A stretch of DNA of 16,058 bases from an uncultured Collinsella sp. Lineage in GTDB: Bacteria > Actinomycetota > Coriobacteriia > Coriobacteriales > Coriobacteriaceae. The stretch is taken from positions 1 to 16,058 of the forward strand of contig UQUX01000032.1 of assembly GCA_900544425.1 (NCBI GenBank). Direction: 5' to 3'. This document shows positions 6,793 through 13,096 of the stretch, piece after piece. Position numbers and translations under genes: made by a program. Within the stretch, counting starts at the first letter, position 1. Each line of letters opens with the position of its first letter. A model generated the notes under the pieces. It ran no database searches. It was not told the DNA's origin and saw only the letters and a program-made list of their open reading frames with translations.

Positions 6793-7563
6793 CTACTTCT
6801 TCTTGTGCGGACGCGGCTTCTTCTCTCGACGAGTGACCTCAACCTGCAGCGGAGCGTTCTTAAGACGCTCCTCCTCATCGGCCTTCGCCTTGTCGATGAC
6901 CTTCTGCGTCACAAAAATCTGCTGGATAACCTGCCAAGCAGACGAGACGTCGTAGTACAGCAGAACACCAACGGGAAGGCTCCAGCCCATCCAAAGCATC
7001 ATGACCGTCATGACAACGGCCATCATACGCATGCTCTGAGCCTGCTGGCCGGTCTGGTTGCGCGACATATAGAGCTGCGGAATCAGGGTCAGGACGGCGA
7101 ACAGGATCAGGCAAACCAGCGCAGGCAGTGCAACCATAAAGCCATCGGCAAAGGAAGCGCTCGGCGTGGTGGTCAGGTCGGGCAGGATGTTGAAGAACGA
7201 GAACGTGCCGTCGTTAAAGTACTGCGGCAGGTTGCGCAGCAATGTAAACAGGGCGAACAGGATAGGCATCTGAATCAGCAGCGGTAGACAGCCAGCCATG
7301 GGGTTGAACTTGTTCTCGCTGTAGAACTTCTGCATCTCCTCGGCCTGACGCTGGGGATCGTCGGCATAGCGCTCCTGGATCTCGAGCATCTTGGGCTGCA
7401 GCACCTGCATGCGAGCCGTCGACTTGGTCGACTTGAGCATAAGCGGCGTCAGCAGCAGACGGATGATGACCACCAGAATGATGATGGACAGGCCCCAGTC
7501 GACCGCAAAGGTCTGGATGAGCTTGAGCAGCTCGAAAAGGATGTTAACGATCCAATCCCACAT
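6793..7563 (-). CDS. yidC: Membrane protein insertase YidC/Oxa1, short form
   Basis: A 256-residue polytopic insertase that places proteins in the cytoplasmic membrane, alone or with SecYEG. Hydrophobic segments lie near residues 4-20, 25-42 (LSIIILVVIIRLLLTPL, with the conserved groove Arg R35), then GCLPLLIQMPILFALFTLL, VALPALVCLILFAVLTLI, and a pair around VVMTVMMLWMGWSLPVGVLLYY. The cytoplasmic hairpin between the second and third segments is charged, as expected. There is no large periplasmic P1 domain and no obvious lipobox. The tail is strongly basic (RREKKPRPHKKK), typical of ribosome-contacting tails. The ATG at 7563 has GGAGG 9 bases upstream. It lies 29 bases after yidD. Confidence 0.96.
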   Translation of the reverse strand: MWDWIVNILFELLKLIQTFAVDWGLSIIILVVIIRLLLTPLMLKSTKSTARMQVLQPKMLEIQERYADDPQRQAEEMQKFYSENKFNPMAGCLPLLIQMPILFALFTLLRNLPQYFNDGTFSFFNILPDLTTTPSASFADGFMVALPALVCLILFAVLTLIPQLYMSRNQTGQQAQSMRMMAVVMTVMMLWMGWSLPVGVLLYYDVSSAWQVIQQIFVTQKVIDKAKADEEERLKNAPLQVEVTRREKKPRPHKKK

Positions 7564-7592
7564 GTAAGTTTTCCTCCGATAGCGAGTGCCCG

Positions 7593-7817
7593 CTAGGGCA
7601 CAGGGTCATAACCGCCGACGTGCAGGGGATTGCAGCGAGCGATGCGCCTCACGGCAAGCCAGCAGCCTCTCAAAACACCGTGCTTCTCAATCGCCTGGAT
7701 GGCGTATTGCGAGCACGTTGGGTAATAAATGCAGGCGTCAGGCAATAAGGGCGAAATAACCTGTTGATATATGCGAATAGGAGCGATGGCAACACGTCGC
7801 AAAACGTGATTGCTCAT
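7593..7817 (-). CDS. yidD: Membrane protein insertion efficiency factor YidD
   Basis: A 74-residue protein of the YidD (Haemolytic/DUF37) family, thought to help YidC-dependent insertion at the inner face of the membrane. It shows the family core YQQVISPLLPDACIYYPTCSQYAIQAIEKHG, with conserved cysteines, and ends with RRIARCNPLHVGGYDPVP. The start overlaps the rnpA stop as ATGA, and GGAGG precedes it. It is full length, and its placement between rnpA and yidC is the standard one. Confidence 0.95.
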   Translation of the reverse strand: MSNHVLRRVAIAPIRIYQQVISPLLPDACIYYPTCSQYAIQAIEKHGVLRGCWLAVRRIARCNPLHVGGYDPVP

Positions 7818-8152
7818 CGCTCCTCCCCGGCAACGCCGGCGCGCTTCATAAGCGAACGCAACGCCTTGTCCATCTCCTGCGGCGAGGAAACCCTCGTCTT
7901 GGGAGTTGCAAACAAGATGATGTCATAACCCGCAACGGGAAATCCGCAGCTGCGGGCGGCCTCGCGCATCACACGCTTAGATCGGTTGCGCACGACGGCA
8001 CAACCGAGTCGCTTAGCACCAACGAAGGCGACCCTTCCGGAGTCGCCTTCGCCAACCGATTCACATATGGTCATTCGAATCAGAGGGTGATTGAAACGAC
8101 GCCCCTGACTGAACACATGCTCGAAATCTTGCCGAGACTTAATAGTCTTCAT
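7814..8152 (-). CDS. rnpA: Ribonuclease P protein component
   Basis: A 112-residue basic protein that, with the RNase P RNA, cuts the 5' leader from pre-tRNAs. The signature RNR motif region appears as VVRNRSKRVMREAARS, and the N-terminus MKTIKSRQDFEHVFSQGRRF is typical. It begins 20 bases after the rpmH stop. No good ribosome site is visible in that gap, so translation may depend on ribosomes leaving rpmH. No RNase P RNA gene was recognised in this window. Confidence 0.96.
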   Translation of the reverse strand: MKTIKSRQDFEHVFSQGRRFNHPLIRMTICESVGEGDSGRVAFVGAKRLGCAVVRNRSKRVMREAARSCGFPVAGYDIILFATPKTRVSSPQEMDKALRSLMKRAGVAGEER

Positions 8153-8172
8153 GCGAGATGTGTGTATCGCTG

Positions 8173-8307
8173 CTAGACAGTGAGACGCTTGCGGCCCTTG
8201 GCGCGACGACGGGCGAGCACGGCACGACCACCCTTAGTGGCCATACGGGCACGGAAGCCATGGGTCTTGGCACGCTTACGCTTATTAGGCTGATACGTAC
8301 GCTTCAT
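8173..8307 (-). CDS. rpmH: 50S ribosomal protein L34
   Basis: A 44-residue, highly basic ribosomal protein. The sequence MKRTYQPNKRKRAKTHGF at the start is nearly invariant in L34, and the C-terminus RRRAKGRKRLTV is also typical. The open frame extends 20 codons further upstream, but the ATG at 8307 has GGAGG 8 bases before it and matches the known N-terminus. It is the first gene of the minus-strand series and has a strong promoter at 8380-8409. Confidence 0.98.
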   Translation of the reverse strand: MKRTYQPNKRKRAKTHGFRARMATKGGRAVLARRRAKGRKRLTV

Positions 8308-8333
8308 CTTAAGTTCCTCCTGCTGCATTTCGA

Positions 8334-8355
8334 GTGTCCGCGGGGACGCGGACGC
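8334..8355 (-). promoter_or_regulatory. Hairpin in the rpmH 5' leader
   Basis: A perfect 7-bp stem, GTCCGCG/CGCGGAC (8336-8342 with 8347-8353), has a 4-base loop and can extend by a wobble and a G-C pair. It lies in the predicted leader between the promoter and the ribosome site. It might stabilise the mRNA or allow control of L34; no T-tract follows, so it is not a terminator. Confidence 0.45.
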
Positions 8356-8379
8356 AGATATAGACACGTGAGCTTGAAG

Positions 8380-8409
8380 ATTGTAGGGAAATCAATGTTC
8401 AAATGTCAA
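8380..8409 (-). promoter_or_regulatory. Sigma-70-type promoter for rpmH
   Basis: On the minus strand a perfect -35 TTGACA (8409-8404) is followed by an 18-base spacer and a -10 TACAAT (8385-8380). Transcription would start near 8373, giving a leader of about 65 bases before rpmH. This is the clearest promoter in the window and probably drives rpmH to jag. Confidence 0.8.
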
Positions 8410-8506
8410 GAAATCAAAGGTAAAAGGTTGCGCAGTTCACACGGTTCCCCCATAAGCGCAACCGAAATTTGCGCCTCATGGCAACCTTTCACGATATTTC
8501 ATCGAG

Positions 8507-8515
8507 TTTTCAACA
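8507..8515 (+). promoter_or_regulatory. DnaA-box-like motif TTTTCAACA, copy 1
   Basis: Part of the 13-mer GTTTTCAACAGGT (8506-8518), which is repeated exactly in reverse orientation in the dnaA-dnaN gap. It differs from the actinobacterial box TTGTCCACA and from TTTTCCACA by one or a few bases. Confidence 0.5.
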
Positions 8516-8559
8516 GGTCATGTTGGCAATGTTGAGAACTTTTCGCCTGTTTTCCAAAT

Positions 8560-8568
8560 TTTTCAACA
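8560..8568 (+). promoter_or_regulatory. DnaA-box-like motif TTTTCAACA, copy 2
   Basis: Same nonamer as at 8507, 53 bp further right, again followed by GGT. It lies next to the TTGAAAAGTTGTCGAAA motif at 8573-8589. Confidence 0.5.
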
Positions 8569-8652
8569 GGTTTTGAAAAGTTGTCGAAAGATGAGAAACG
8601 TTGCACGGTGAGCTACTATTTGTTCGAAACCTTTTGAAAGATTGCGAGCGGC

Positions 8653-10005
8653 ATGTCTGACGACTTTTACACCATGGTCGATTCCGGAGACCCGGCACCC
8701 GACAACGAGCACATCACCGGCGTGCGCGAAGAGCGTGCGGAAGGCGAGCAGACGACCACGCAGGCGCCAAAAGCCATGTACGCCGCGCGCATCGCCGTCT
8801 ATGACGACATGCTGTCGACACCGCGGGTGATCGTCATTGATCCGCAAGATGTCCGCACGTATTTGGAAGAGACGACCAACACCGTCTACCAGTGCATGAA
8901 AGAACAAGGTGGCCATATCTCGCTCATGGTCATCCGCGAGATTGTCGAAAACTTTATCCACGCACACTTTGCCGAGCCCATCATCTCGATTCTGGACGGC
9001 GGAGACACCATCCGCTTTGCTGACCAAGGACCCGGCATCGACGACAAGGAACGCGCTTTCGACTTTGGCGTTACCAGCGCAAACAGCAAGATGAAGCGCT
9101 ATATCCGTGGAACCGGAGCAGGGTTTCCCATGGTGCAGGAGTATTTGGAAAACGCCGGCGGTGCCGTATCCATCGAGGACAACATGGGCAACGGCACCGT
9201 GGTTACGGTAAGCCTGAACCCTAAACGCGTGCAGGAAATCGAGCGTGCCGGCGGACGCGGCGCTGCCGTGCGGCCCGAGACGGAGCAGCCCACATATCCC
9301 CTGCCGGGAGCTTTTGCGCAGCAGCCCGTGGCAACGCAGCAGATGCAGCCCCCCGTGGGACAGATGCAGCAGCCCGGAATGCTTCCCACACAAGAACCCC
9401 AGGCGGCATCTATGTCGATGCCGCCAAACATGCCAGAGGCCATGCCACTGGCTGATCAGGATGCAGCAGCAATGCAGCAGGCGACGGGGGCGCCGGGTGG
9501 CCAGCAAATGGGCTATCAGCCGTACCAACAGGGATATCCATATCAGCAGATGCCGCCACTGGGGTATGGCCAGCAGTTCCCGCAGCAGTACCAGCAGGGA
9601 TATCAGCAGCCGTACCAGCAGATGCCGCAGCAGCAGTACAACCCCTGGGCCCAACAGATGCCTCCGCAGCCTTACCAACAGTGGCCTCAAAGTTTTCAAC
9701 AGCAAATGCCGCCGACGCAGAGTTCTCAACAACCAGCAGCTCAAATGATGTATCCTAATGCAGTAAATCAGTATGCACAGCCACAACCGGACGTGTTCGT
9801 AAGCGATCGCGGCAACGCCGCGCTGGGCTATCTGGCGCAAAATCAAGCGTGCGGCGCAACCGATCTTGCGAGGGCGTTTGGAAACTCGGCCCCCACTTGG
9901 TCACGCACGCTCAATGACTTGGCGCAGGCCGGCTTGGTCATCAAGCATGGCCAGAAATACCATCTGACCGAACTCGGCGCCGCTCGCGTGCGAGCTCAGA
10001 GCTAA
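8653..10005 (+). CDS. GHKL-type ATPase with Q-rich linker and C-terminal winged helix, upstream of dnaA
   Basis: This 450-residue protein has no function I can name. Residues about 85-190 carry all boxes of a GHKL (HATPase_c) ATP-binding fold. The N box is REIVENFIHAH (E96, N100), the G1 box ADQGPGID (D124, G126, G128), an F-box-like DFGVTSANS (137-145), and the G2 box RGTGAGFPMVQEYLENAGG (152-170). It ends with GNGTVVTVSL. There is no HisKA/DHp helix pair, phosphoacceptor His or membrane span, so it is not an ordinary sensor kinase. Residues about 210-380 are low complexity, rich in Gln, Pro, Met and Tyr with repeated YQQ units. Residues about 385-450 (GATDLARAFGNSAPTWSRTLNDLAQAGLV) look like a winged helix, likely DNA-binding. 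The ATG at 8653 has only a weak ribosome site. The gene ends 15 bp before dnaA and is probably co-transcribed with it. It could be a kinase/anti-sigma-like switch or an ATP-gated DNA binder at the origin; both are inference. Confidence 0.88.
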   Translation: MSDDFYTMVDSGDPAPDNEHITGVREERAEGEQTTTQAPKAMYAARIAVYDDMLSTPRVIVIDPQDVRTYLEETTNTVYQCMKEQGGHISLMVIREIVENFIHAHFAEPIISILDGGDTIRFADQGPGIDDKERAFDFGVTSANSKMKRYIRGTGAGFPMVQEYLENAGGAVSIEDNMGNGTVVTVSLNPKRVQEIERAGGRGAAVRPETEQPTYPLPGAFAQQPVATQQMQPPVGQMQQPGMLPTQEPQAASMSMPPNMPEAMPLADQDAAAMQQATGAPGGQQMGYQPYQQGYPYQQMPPLGYGQQFPQQYQQGYQQPYQQMPQQQYNPWAQQMPPQPYQQWPQSFQQQMPPTQSSQQPAAQMMYPNAVNQYAQPQPDVFVSDRGNAALGYLAQNQACGATDLARAFGNSAPTWSRTLNDLAQAGLVIKHGQKYHLTELGAARVRAQS

Positions 10006-10020
10006 AGAACGGGAGAGACA

Positions 10021-11745
10021 GTGGACGAGGAAGCAAGCATCATCCTGGGGGATGCCATCGCCTTTTGCCAGCGCGACGGCCAAGATGCACGCCTCATCAA
10101 CATGCTGGGGCAATCGCGCGCCATAAGCCTGACCGAAGATACGCTCACGATCGAGGCCCCCTCGCGCTTTGCCATCGCGCAGCTCAAAAAGCATCAGCCG
10201 ACTATTGAGGCTTATCTGGAAGAAATCGCCTTTGCACCGATTGCTCTCGACATCGTGGCGCCGCAAGGCGCCGCAACGGAATCCGCTGCCGCGACGGCGC
10301 CCGCCACGGCTCCCGCTGCTTCCCCGACGGTACCAGCCTCCGCAAGCGACGTGCCGACAATCGAGCACCAGCACAGCGATGTTTCCCGTGAAACCATGGC
10401 GCCGTTGCCGACCGCGGTAGCGACGTCAACGAACGCACCCGTCACGCACATGCCCATCGCTCACGACGCAGCGGCGGGCGCGGATTCGGGCATTGCAATC
10501 AAGAACACGCTCTCGGCCGACGATTTTCGTCGCATGATGAACCAGATGAAGGGCGGAGCGCCGACTAAATCCACGCAAGCTGCGACCCCCGCTTCACCCA
10601 TGCCAGCACCGACCGTGCCGGCCGAGCAGAATACGGATGGAGCCCCGCTCGCCGCGAACTCAAAATTTACCTTTGAGAACTTTGTCTACGGCCCCGAGAA
10701 CAGCCATGCCTATCGCTCGGCACTCAAGTTTGCCGCCCTCGCGGACGAGCGCGGCACATGCACATCACTGTTTATCTACGGCAAATCGGGCCTGGGCAAG
10801 ACGCACCTGCTGCTTGCCATCAAAAACGAGCTCGCCGAGAAGTCACCCGAGATCAAGGTCAAGTATGCCAACTCCCAGGCATATCTGGACGACCTGATGA
10901 CCGAGTTCGACCGCCAAAAGAAGAGCAACGCCCCCATCATGCAGGCGTACCACGGCGTGGACGTGCTCATCATCGATGACATCCAAAACATCATCGGCAA
11001 GCGCGCAAGCGTGGACTACTTTTTCCAGCTCATGGACGAGTTCATCCGCAACAACAAGAAGGTCGTCATCGCGGCAGACCGCGCCCCCAAGGACCTGAGC
11101 ATGGACGAGCGTCTGACCAGCCGCTTCAACGCCGGAATGCTCTGCCTGGTCGCAGAGCCCAGCTACGAGATGAAATACAAGATCTTGCAGCGCTATTACG
11201 AGAACACTATCGTCGCCGCTCCCGAGGCAGGCGACGACTCGCTGCTGGCGGCCTATGGGGGCGACGGCGGGCACCTGACCGACGGGCACTTTAAACACAT
11301 GGCCGAGGTCTCGGGCACCAACATCCGCGAACTCGAGAGCTTTTGCGAGCGCTGCGCCGGCGAGGCGGGCGACCGCGAACGCGAGGGCGGGGAGCTCACC
11401 TTTGACGATATCGATGCCATCGCCAGCCAGTACTTCGACACATCGGCCAAAAAGATCAACGTCCAGACGGTTCAGTCCGTCATCGAAGAGCAGTACGGCG
11501 TAACGCACGAGGAGCTCATCGGCCCGCGTCGCAACGCCAATATCGCCAAAGCACGCCATATCGCTATCTACCTGGCCATCGAGATGTGCGAGATGACGAC
11601 CACGGCGGTGGGCGCCGAATTTGGCAACCGCAACCACTCGACCGTCAGCACGAGCTACAAAAAGGTCCAGAAGATGATCCAGGAAGACCGCACCGTCACC
11701 GAAGACCTTAAGTCGCTGCGCGATAAAATTACACTGCGCTCGTAG
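10021..11745 (+). CDS. dnaA: Chromosomal replication initiator protein DnaA
   Basis: A 574-residue AAA+ initiator that binds origin boxes and opens the DNA. Domain I is residues about 1-75. Domain II (about 75-212) is very long and rich in Ala, Pro and Thr. The AAA+ core has Walker A YGKSGLGKTH (K260), Walker B VLIIDD (315-320), ADRAPKDL (sensor 1 region), RLTSRF (364-369, Arg finger region) and NIREL (sensor 2 region). Domain IV (about 481-574) ends with FGNRNHSTVSTSYKKV, where most DnaA proteins have FGGRDHTTV; this recognition helix contacts the box. The start is GTG at 10021 with GGGAG about 7 bases upstream. Length is above the family norm because of domain II, which also carries a parS-like DNA sequence (10380-10395). 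Confidence 0.96.
   Translation: MDEEASIILGDAIAFCQRDGQDARLINMLGQSRAISLTEDTLTIEAPSRFAIAQLKKHQPTIEAYLEEIAFAPIALDIVAPQGAATESAAATAPATAPAASPTVPASASDVPTIEHQHSDVSRETMAPLPTAVATSTNAPVTHMPIAHDAAAGADSGIAIKNTLSADDFRRMMNQMKGGAPTKSTQAATPASPMPAPTVPAEQNTDGAPLAANSKFTFENFVYGPENSHAYRSALKFAALADERGTCTSLFIYGKSGLGKTHLLLAIKNELAEKSPEIKVKYANSQAYLDDLMTEFDRQKKSNAPIMQAYHGVDVLIIDDIQNIIGKRASVDYFFQLMDEFIRNNKKVVIAADRAPKDLSMDERLTSRFNAGMLCLVAEPSYEMKYKILQRYYENTIVAAPEAGDDSLLAAYGGDGGHLTDGHFKHMAEVSGTNIRELESFCERCAGEAGDREREGGELTFDDIDAIASQYFDTSAKKINVQTVQSVIEEQYGVTHEELIGPRRNANIAKARHIAIYLAIEMCEMTTTAVGAEFGNRNHSTVSTSYKKVQKMIQEDRTVTEDLKSLRDKITLRS
10380..10395. promoter_or_regulatory. parS-like site inside dnaA (14/16 match)
   Basis: TGTTTCCCGTGAAACC differs from perfect parS at two positions (A to C at the seventh and sixteenth bases). 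It is in the part of dnaA encoding the unconserved domain II linker (residues DVSRET, 120-125), where coding constraint is low. Binding by ParB is inferred. Confidence 0.5.
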
Positions 11746-11983
11746 GAAAATAGAGACACCTGTTGAAAACTTGTCGAAACCACGGACATAAGGTGTTTAA
11801 AACCCAACCCGCGGTGATGAAAAGTTTTGCGCAGGTTTTGAACGTGGAAAACCACCCCCGTTGCACACAGGTTGCTGTCGATTCTCTTTCTGGGTCTGAC
11901 CTGCGTCTTTGGGAGTAATCAACAGTTTCGTCAGTGCTATTACTATTATTAAGATATTTATATCTATAGAAAGGTATTAAAAG
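11746..11983. other. oriC: dnaA-dnaN intergenic region, candidate origin half 2
   Basis: This 238-bp gap has TTTTCAACA on the minus strand (11761-11769, within an exact reverse copy of GTTTTCAACAGGT), TTTTCCACG on the minus strand (11843-11851) and TTGAAAACTTGTCGAAA (11763-11779). An AT-rich stretch at about 11937-11982 includes the inverted repeat AGATAT/ATATCT (11952-11957 with 11960-11965). This resembles the cluster-plus-unwinding-element layout found between dnaA and dnaN in many bacteria. The dnaN promoter is probably also here, but no clear -35/-10 pair was found. Confidence 0.65.
11761..11769 (-). promoter_or_regulatory. DnaA-box-like motif TTTTCAACA, copy 3
   Basis: Reverse-strand copy of the nonamer at 8507 and 8560, with the same flanks giving an exact 13-mer match to 8506-8518. 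It sits 16 bases after the dnaA stop codon. Confidence 0.5.
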
Positions 11984-13087
11984 ATGAAGTTCACCGTCAG
12001 CCAGAGCTCGCTTACACAAGCCATCGGCGTCGTTATGAAGGGCGTCGCTTCGGCATCCACCCTTCCCATCCTGTCGGGCGTGCTCGTCAAGGCGCAAGAC
12101 GGCATCTTGGAATTCCAGACCTCTAACTACACCATCTCGATCCGTCATCGCATCGCGGCGCATGTCGAAGAAGAGGGCGAGATGGTTATCCCTTGTAAGA
12201 TGCTCTCCAATATCACCAAGACCCTCCCCGATGCCCCGGTCACCTTTGAGCTGTCCGAGCGCCAGGTGCTGATTGGTTGCGAGAAGAGCTCTTTCCGACT
12301 GAACACGCTTGATGCTAATGACTTCCCCGAGTTTCCGGCCTATGCCATCGAGAGCGCCGTGGAACTGCCGACCGATATCTTGTCCGAAATGGTCGGCCGC
12401 GTGTGGCGCGTCACCTCGACCGACAAGGCCCGCCCCATCCTGGGTGGCGTGCACATGAAGGTCGAGAACAACACCGTGCGCCTGGTGGCGACCGATTCCT
12501 TCCGTTTGGCCGTGTGCGATACGCAGGTTGAGACCTCGACCCTCGAGGGTTCCTTTGAGCTCAACGTTCCGGCCGACGCCTTTAACGACGCGCTGAACAT
12601 CATGGCCAGCCAGGCGACCATCATGATCGGGGCTACCGACACCCAGGTCGTCTTTGAGGCCGGCAACACCACCTACGTGTCGCGCCGCATCGAGGGCGTG
12701 TACCCCAACTACAAGCAGCTCATCCCCGATTCGTGCGTGACGAGCGTCAAGATCGACGTCGCCGCCTTTAACGCCGCCCTCAAGCGCGTGGCCGTTATCG
12801 CGAGCGCCAACCCCGCCGTCAAGTTCGAGATCGATGTCGAGAACGGGCAGATGGGCCTGTCCTCCATTTCCAATGACCAGGACCTTGCGCAGGAGACGAT
12901 CGATGTCGAGGCCGAGGGCGAGTCGGGCACCATCGCCTTCAACTACCACTACATCTTCGGCTGCCTCAATGCCCTATCCAAGGAGAAGGAGATCACGCTG
13001 GAGCTCAAGAGCTACTCGCAGGCGGGCATCTTCAAGTCCTACGACAAGATCAACTACCTGTACCTGGTCATGCCGGTCCGAATCTAG
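11984..13087 (+). CDS. dnaN: DNA polymerase III beta subunit (sliding clamp)
   Basis: A 367-residue protein of standard length that dimerises into a ring around DNA and tethers the replicative polymerase. The N-terminus MKFTVSQSSLTQAIGVVMKG is typical. The family motif LPILSGVLV is present, the middle domain carries RPILGGVHM and ATDSFRLAV, and the C-terminus is YLYLVMPVRI, which contributes to the partner-binding pocket. The ATG at 11984 has AAAGG 9 bases upstream. It is followed after 9 bases by recF. Confidence 0.97.
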   Translation: MKFTVSQSSLTQAIGVVMKGVASASTLPILSGVLVKAQDGILEFQTSNYTISIRHRIAAHVEEEGEMVIPCKMLSNITKTLPDAPVTFELSERQVLIGCEKSSFRLNTLDANDFPEFPAYAIESAVELPTDILSEMVGRVWRVTSTDKARPILGGVHMKVENNTVRLVATDSFRLAVCDTQVETSTLEGSFELNVPADAFNDALNIMASQATIMIGATDTQVVFEAGNTTYVSRRIEGVYPNYKQLIPDSCVTSVKIDVAAFNAALKRVAVIASANPAVKFEIDVENGQMGLSSISNDQDLAQETIDVEAEGESGTIAFNYHYIFGCLNALSKEKEITLELKSYSQAGIFKSYDKINYLYLVMPVRI

Positions 13088-13096
13088 CGTTGCGCC

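Larger units (their letters stand above)
8308..8652. other. oriC: Divergent intergenic region, candidate origin half 1
   Basis: This 345-bp gap separates the leftward rpmH series from the rightward dnaA series, the expected place for a bidirectional origin. It holds two TTTTCAACA boxes in + orientation (8507-8515, 8560-8568), a near match TTCTCAACA on the minus strand (8530-8538) and TTTTCCAAA (8550-8558). The motif TTGAAAAGTTGTCGAAA (8573-8589) recurs with one change at 11763-11779. Inverted repeats occur at 8426-8433/8456-8463 (GGTTGCGC/GCGCAACC) and 8423-8431/8481-8489. The boxes resemble DnaA boxes (TTATCCACA type) but are shifted in sequence. The rpmH promoter is at its left side. Origin function is inferred from position and repeats. 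Confidence 0.65.

Noticed and set aside
7586..7601. GTGCCC/GGGCAC hairpin at the yidD stop codon as a terminator
   Set aside because: The stem is only 6 bp with no T-tract, and yidC must be transcribed through it.
8601..8619. TTGCAC and TACTAT as a promoter for the GHKL-dnaA operon
   Set aside because: The spacer is only 7 bases; a -10 at TACTAT would lack a usable -35, so no promoter was called.
8563..9846. 427-residue open frame on the minus strand opposite the GHKL gene
   Set aside because: Its Leu/Arg/His-rich content is what the reverse complement of Gln/Pro-rich codons gives; no domain is recognisable and the plus-strand frame has clear ATPase motifs.
10843..11637. 264-residue open frame antisense to dnaA
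   Set aside because: Shadow of the AAA+ and domain IV coding region; no motifs.
11729..12949. 406-residue open frame antisense to dnaN
   Set aside because: Shadow of dnaN caused by third-position bias; no family resemblance.
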